Shown here: one piece after another, positions 60,696 through 64,000 of the stretch
How the letters are laid out: each line of letters opens with the position of its first letter
How positions within the stretch are numbered: position 1 is the stretch's first letter
Assembly (NCBI GenBank): GCA_029582165.1
Contig: CM055881.1
Location: 40,582,655-40,646,654, forward strand
Reading direction: 5' to 3'
DNA length: 64,000 nucleotides
From: Portulaca oleracea
Lineage: Eukaryota > Streptophyta > Magnoliopsida > Caryophyllales > Portulacaceae
Notes under the pieces: model-generated
What the model was told of the DNA's origin: nothing
Seen by the model: the letters and a program-made list of their open reading frames with translations, nothing else
Database searches by the model: none
Translations under genes and position numbers: made by a program

Positions 60696-61473
60696 GTACG
60701 TGTTCACTCTTTGAAAATTTAGCCATTGTTGATGGTCTGCTATGGTGATTGGTTAGGTTATGTGTTTTTCGGTGATTTGATAGTGCATTTAGTGGTCAAT
60801 TAGGGTTTGTTTTGCTTAATGTGGTGTGTATTGGAGGAGAATTGATTCTTTGTCATATTTGGTAGCCGTAATTGTTGCTGTTTTGGGGAAGGATTGACCC
60901 TGTTTGTAATGAGTGAATGGATTGATCGCAAATTTGGGAGTTTGAAATAGCATTGTCGTGTTTTGCTATGATCATATTGAGTTTGATAAAATGATTAAAT
61001 GATAGTCAATTGGTTGGTTCTTGATGTGATTTTTGTTTAACCATTGTGTATTTAGCTAAGAATGTGTTCTTGGTTGAATCTTGATGTGAAATCATGTGAC
61101 GAATGCCACTTTAGAGAACATCAGTTGACCTTTGAGGTTCTGGAGAATTGCACAATGCTATGTTAGACAAGAGAGAGCGTGAAAGGATTTATCATTTGAT
61201 GTTGCTATTTGATGATTTAGTTAGACTCAGATTATTAGTTGCTAATTTAAACCTAATTGCAAACTTTGCTGTTCCCGTGCAATGAAATGGGGATTGGGTG
61301 GGTTGATGATACCGAATGTTTCAATTCACAGTTGCTCACTTGAACACAATATTGAATGATTCCTAACAATTTGTTGAATTTCCCTGTTGAATCATTTCAC
61401 AATTGTTAGTTTGAACACATATTGAATGATCCAACCCACATTTTGCTAAATTCCCTGTCTCTGTGCAATGTAG
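60696..61473 (+). other. HSP101: HSP101 leader intron (778 bp)
   Basis: The donor CAAG|GTACGTG at 60695/60696 and the acceptor AATGTAG|GTCAAA at 61473/61474 define an intron in the 5'UTR; the second leader exon has only six bases before the ATG. The intron is T-rich, without other features. Confidence 0.8.
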
Positions 61474-61479
61474 GTCAAA

Positions 61480-64000
61480 ATGAATCCTGAAAAGTTCACC
61501 CACAAGACAAACGAAGCCCTAGTTTCAGCCCACGAATTGGCCATAAACAGTGGTCATGTTCAGTTCACTCCTCTTCATGTCGCCACCGCTTTGATCAGCG
61601 ACCCTAGTGGGATCCTCCACCAGGCAATCTCCCATGCCGGGGGGAGCGAAGAGGCTGCAAATTCCGTCGAAAGAGTATTCAAAAGAGCCCTCAAAAATCT
61701 CCCATCACAAACCCCTCCTCCCGATGACATCCCAGCAAGCAGCTCTCTAACCAAGGCAGTTCGTCGCGCTCAAGCCCTCCAAAAATCTCGTGGTGACACC
61801 CATTTGGCTGTTGATCACTTGATTCTGGGAATCATCGAAGATTCCCAGATCAATGAACTTCTCAAGGAAGCTGGGATCACAATGGCGAAAGTCAAGTCAG
61901 AAGTCGAGAAGCTCCGAGGGAAAGAAGGGAAGAAGGTGGAGAGTGCTTCAGGGGACTCCACATTCCAGGCATTGAAGACTTATGGGCGTGATCTCGTCGA
62001 GCAAGCTGGGAAACTCGATCCGGTGATTGGTCGTGACGAGGAGATTAGGAGGGTTATTAGGATGCTATCGAGACGAACTAAGAACAACCCTGTGCTGATA
62101 GGCGAGCCGGGTGTTGGTAAAACCGCGGTTGTTGAAGGGTTAGCTCAGAGGATTGTGAGTGGTGATGTACCCAACAATCTTGTAGATGTCAGGTTGATTG
62201 CATTGGACATGGGAGCCCTGGTTGCAGGAGCGAAGTACCGGGGCGAATTTGAGGAGAGATTGAAGGCTGTGTTGAAGGAGGTTGAAGAAGCTGAAGGCAA
62301 AGTCATCTTGTTCATCGACGAAATCCATCTTGTTCTCGGAGCTGGCCGGGCTGAGGGTTCAATGGATGCGGCTAACTTGTTCAAACCCATGCTCGCCCGA
62401 GGCCAGCTCCGCTGCATTGGGGCTACAACCCTTGAAGAGTACAGAAAATACGTCGAAAAAGACGCTGCATTCGAGAGGCGGTTCCAACAGGTGTATGTTG
62501 CAGAACCAAGTGTCCCTGATACAATAAGCATTCTCAGAGGGCTAAAAGAGAAGTATGAAGGGCACCATGGTGTTAGAATCCAAGACAGAGCCCTGGTTAT
62601 GGCTGCACAGTTGTCTGCTAGATACATCACGGGGCGTCATTTGCCCGATAAAGCTATCGATTTGGTCGATGAGGCTTGTGCCAATGTGAGGGTTCAGCTC
62701 GACAGCCAGCCCGAGGAGATTGACAATCTCGAAAGGAAAAGAGTGCAGCTCGAAATCGAGCTTCATGCCCTCGAGAAAGAGAAGGACAAAGCCAGCAAGG
62801 CTCGACTCATCGAGGTCAAAAAGGAGCTTGACGATCTCAGGGACAAACTCCAGCCGTTGATGATGAAGTACAAGAAAGAGAAGGAGCGAATCGACGAGCT
62901 CCGGCGACTGAAACAGAGAAGAGAGGAGCTTCTGGTGGCTGCACAGGAAGCCGAGCGGCGGTACGATCTAGCCAGGGCAGCTGACTTGCGATATGGGGCG
63001 ATCCAGGAGGTGGAAGCCGCCATCACGAAGCTTGAATCGGGCTCTGCAGAGCTGTCAATGCTGACCGAGACTGTGGGGCCTGATCAGATCGCCGAGGTGG
63101 TGAGCCGGTGGACCGGGATCCCGGTCACCCGGCTTGGTGAGAACGAAAAGGACAAGCTGATTGGCCTCTCGGAGTGGCTCCACAAGCGGGTTGTGGGCCA
63201 GGACCAGGCGGTGGAGGCTGTTGCAGAAGCCGTTCTGCGGTCGCGGGCCGGGCTGGGCCGGCCTCAGCAGCCGACCGGGTCATTCCTGTTCCTGGGGCCC
63301 ACGGGTGTCGGGAAGACTGAGCTGGCCAAGGCCTTGGCTGAGCAGCTGTTCGACGATGAGAACCTGCTGGTGAGGATCGACATGTCAGAGTACATGGAGC
63401 AGCACTCGGTAGCCCGCCTGATCGGTGCCCCGCCGGGCTACGTGGGCCATGAGGAGGGCGGCCAGCTGACTGAGGCAGTCAGGAGGCGGCCGTACAGCGT
63501 GGTGCTGTTCGACGAGGTCGAGAAGGCCCACACGGCCGTGTTCAACATGCTCCTGCAGGTGCTGGATGACGGGAGGCTGACAGATGGACAAGGGAGGACC
63601 GTCGATTTCAGGAACACCGTGATCATTATGACGTCCAACCTCGGGGCGGAGCATCTCCTCTCGGGCCTCGTGGGGAAGAGCTCGATGGAGGCGGCCCGGG
63701 AGAGGGTCATGGTTGAGGTATGTCTGGCTGAAGAGCATATTCTTTATGTTTCTAAGTATAATGACAATGTGGATTATGTACTGATGTTATTTCTCTTCAA
63801 TGTTACAGGTCAGGAGACACTTCAAGCCTGAGCTACTGAACCGTCTGGACGAAATCGTGGTGTTCGATCCTCTCTCCCACGAGCAATTAAGGCAGGTTGC
63901 TCGTCTGCAGATGAAGGATGTTGCGAAGCGGTTAGCAGAGAGAGGCATTGCCCTGGCTGTCACCGATGCGGCCCTCGACTTTGTTCTTGCTGAAAGTTAC
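61480..64000 (+). CDS. HSP101: HSP101/ClpB1 disaggregase (3' end outside window)
   Basis: This cytosolic AAA+ hexamer pulls proteins out of heat-induced aggregates with HSP70 and is required for acquired thermotolerance. Exon 1 is 61480-63717 (746 residues), the intron 63718-63808, and the next exon 63809 to beyond 64000. The N-terminal Clp repeat domain starts [14 protein letters not shown], with no transit peptide, which excludes the plastid and mitochondrial ClpB forms. First AAA domain: Walker A GEPGVGKT at 208-215, Walker B ILFIDE near 276-281. The coiled-coil M domain spans about 400-530. Second AAA domain: Walker A GPTGVGKT at 606-613, pore loop GYVG, Walker B VVLFDE, sensor TSNLG. The last exon continues [16 protein letters not shown]. 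The later exons are GC-rich. Regulation by heat-shock factors is indicated by the elements upstream. Confidence 0.97.

Noticed and set aside
62145..63738. Long minus-strand frames opposite HSP101 (up to 161 residues)
   Set aside because: Shadows of the GC-rich HSP101 exon; arginine/serine/cysteine-rich without motifs.

Overview
This is a 64 kb window of plant nuclear DNA, almost certainly from a eudicot. Every protein gene is interrupted by AT-rich GT-AG introns. All recognisable products are plant-type: diacylglycerol kinase 1, alpha-expansin, PARC6, a PPR-DYW editing factor, VIP4/LEO1 and HSP101. Intergenic DNA is AT-rich and full of small non-autonomous transposons. I cannot fix the genus or order from sequence alone. 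I rebuilt exons by hand from splice sites, reading phase and protein-family agreement; every intron-containing model closes in phase.

Layout. 1-7000: DGK1 (minus, 3' end outside the window) with a 5'UTR intron. 7000-8984: intergenic, with two MITEs. 8985-9057: nuclear tRNA-Phe(GAA). 9708-11689: a two-exon alpha-expansin (plus) with a MITE in its intron. 12.4-14.6 kb: a SINE fragment and a Bud20/ZNF593-type zinc-finger gene (minus). 14.75-16.9 kb: a 321 bp TIR element with a perfect 8 bp target duplication, then gene-free DNA. 16879-23679: PARC6/CDP1 (minus, 12 coding exons, 821 aa). 23.8-25.8 kb: adjacent and nested Stowaway MITEs. 26963-28930: MEF8/MEF8S-like PPR-DYW gene (minus) with a putatively spliced 3'UTR, facing a conserved gene of unknown function at 30302-34020 (plus, 8 exons, 310 aa). 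35438-45894: a 1709-aa Gln/Ser/Asn-rich 'dentin sialophosphoprotein-like' gene (minus), whose last intron (4.0 kb) holds an about 2.2 kb dimeric tandem array. 48.1-51.9 kb: intergenic DNA with a LINE RNase H relic and more MITEs. 51898-57635: VIP4/LEO1 (plus, 11 coding exons, 636 aa). 58995-59559: a long foldback element. 60.4-64 kb: HSP101 (plus) with heat-shock elements, a TATA box and a 5'UTR intron; its 3' end is outside the window.

The genes do not form a pathway. They serve lipid signalling (DGK1), wall loosening (expansin), ribosome export (Bud20 family), plastid division (PARC6), organelle RNA editing (MEF8-like), transcription elongation (VIP4) and protein disaggregation (HSP101). 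The most unusual material is the non-coding structure: the dimeric satellite-like array inside a gene, a family of tiny elements with TAG..CC ends and 8 bp duplications, several foldback elements, and the conserved uncharacterised gene paired head-to-head with the editing factor. I found no wholly new multi-gene system.
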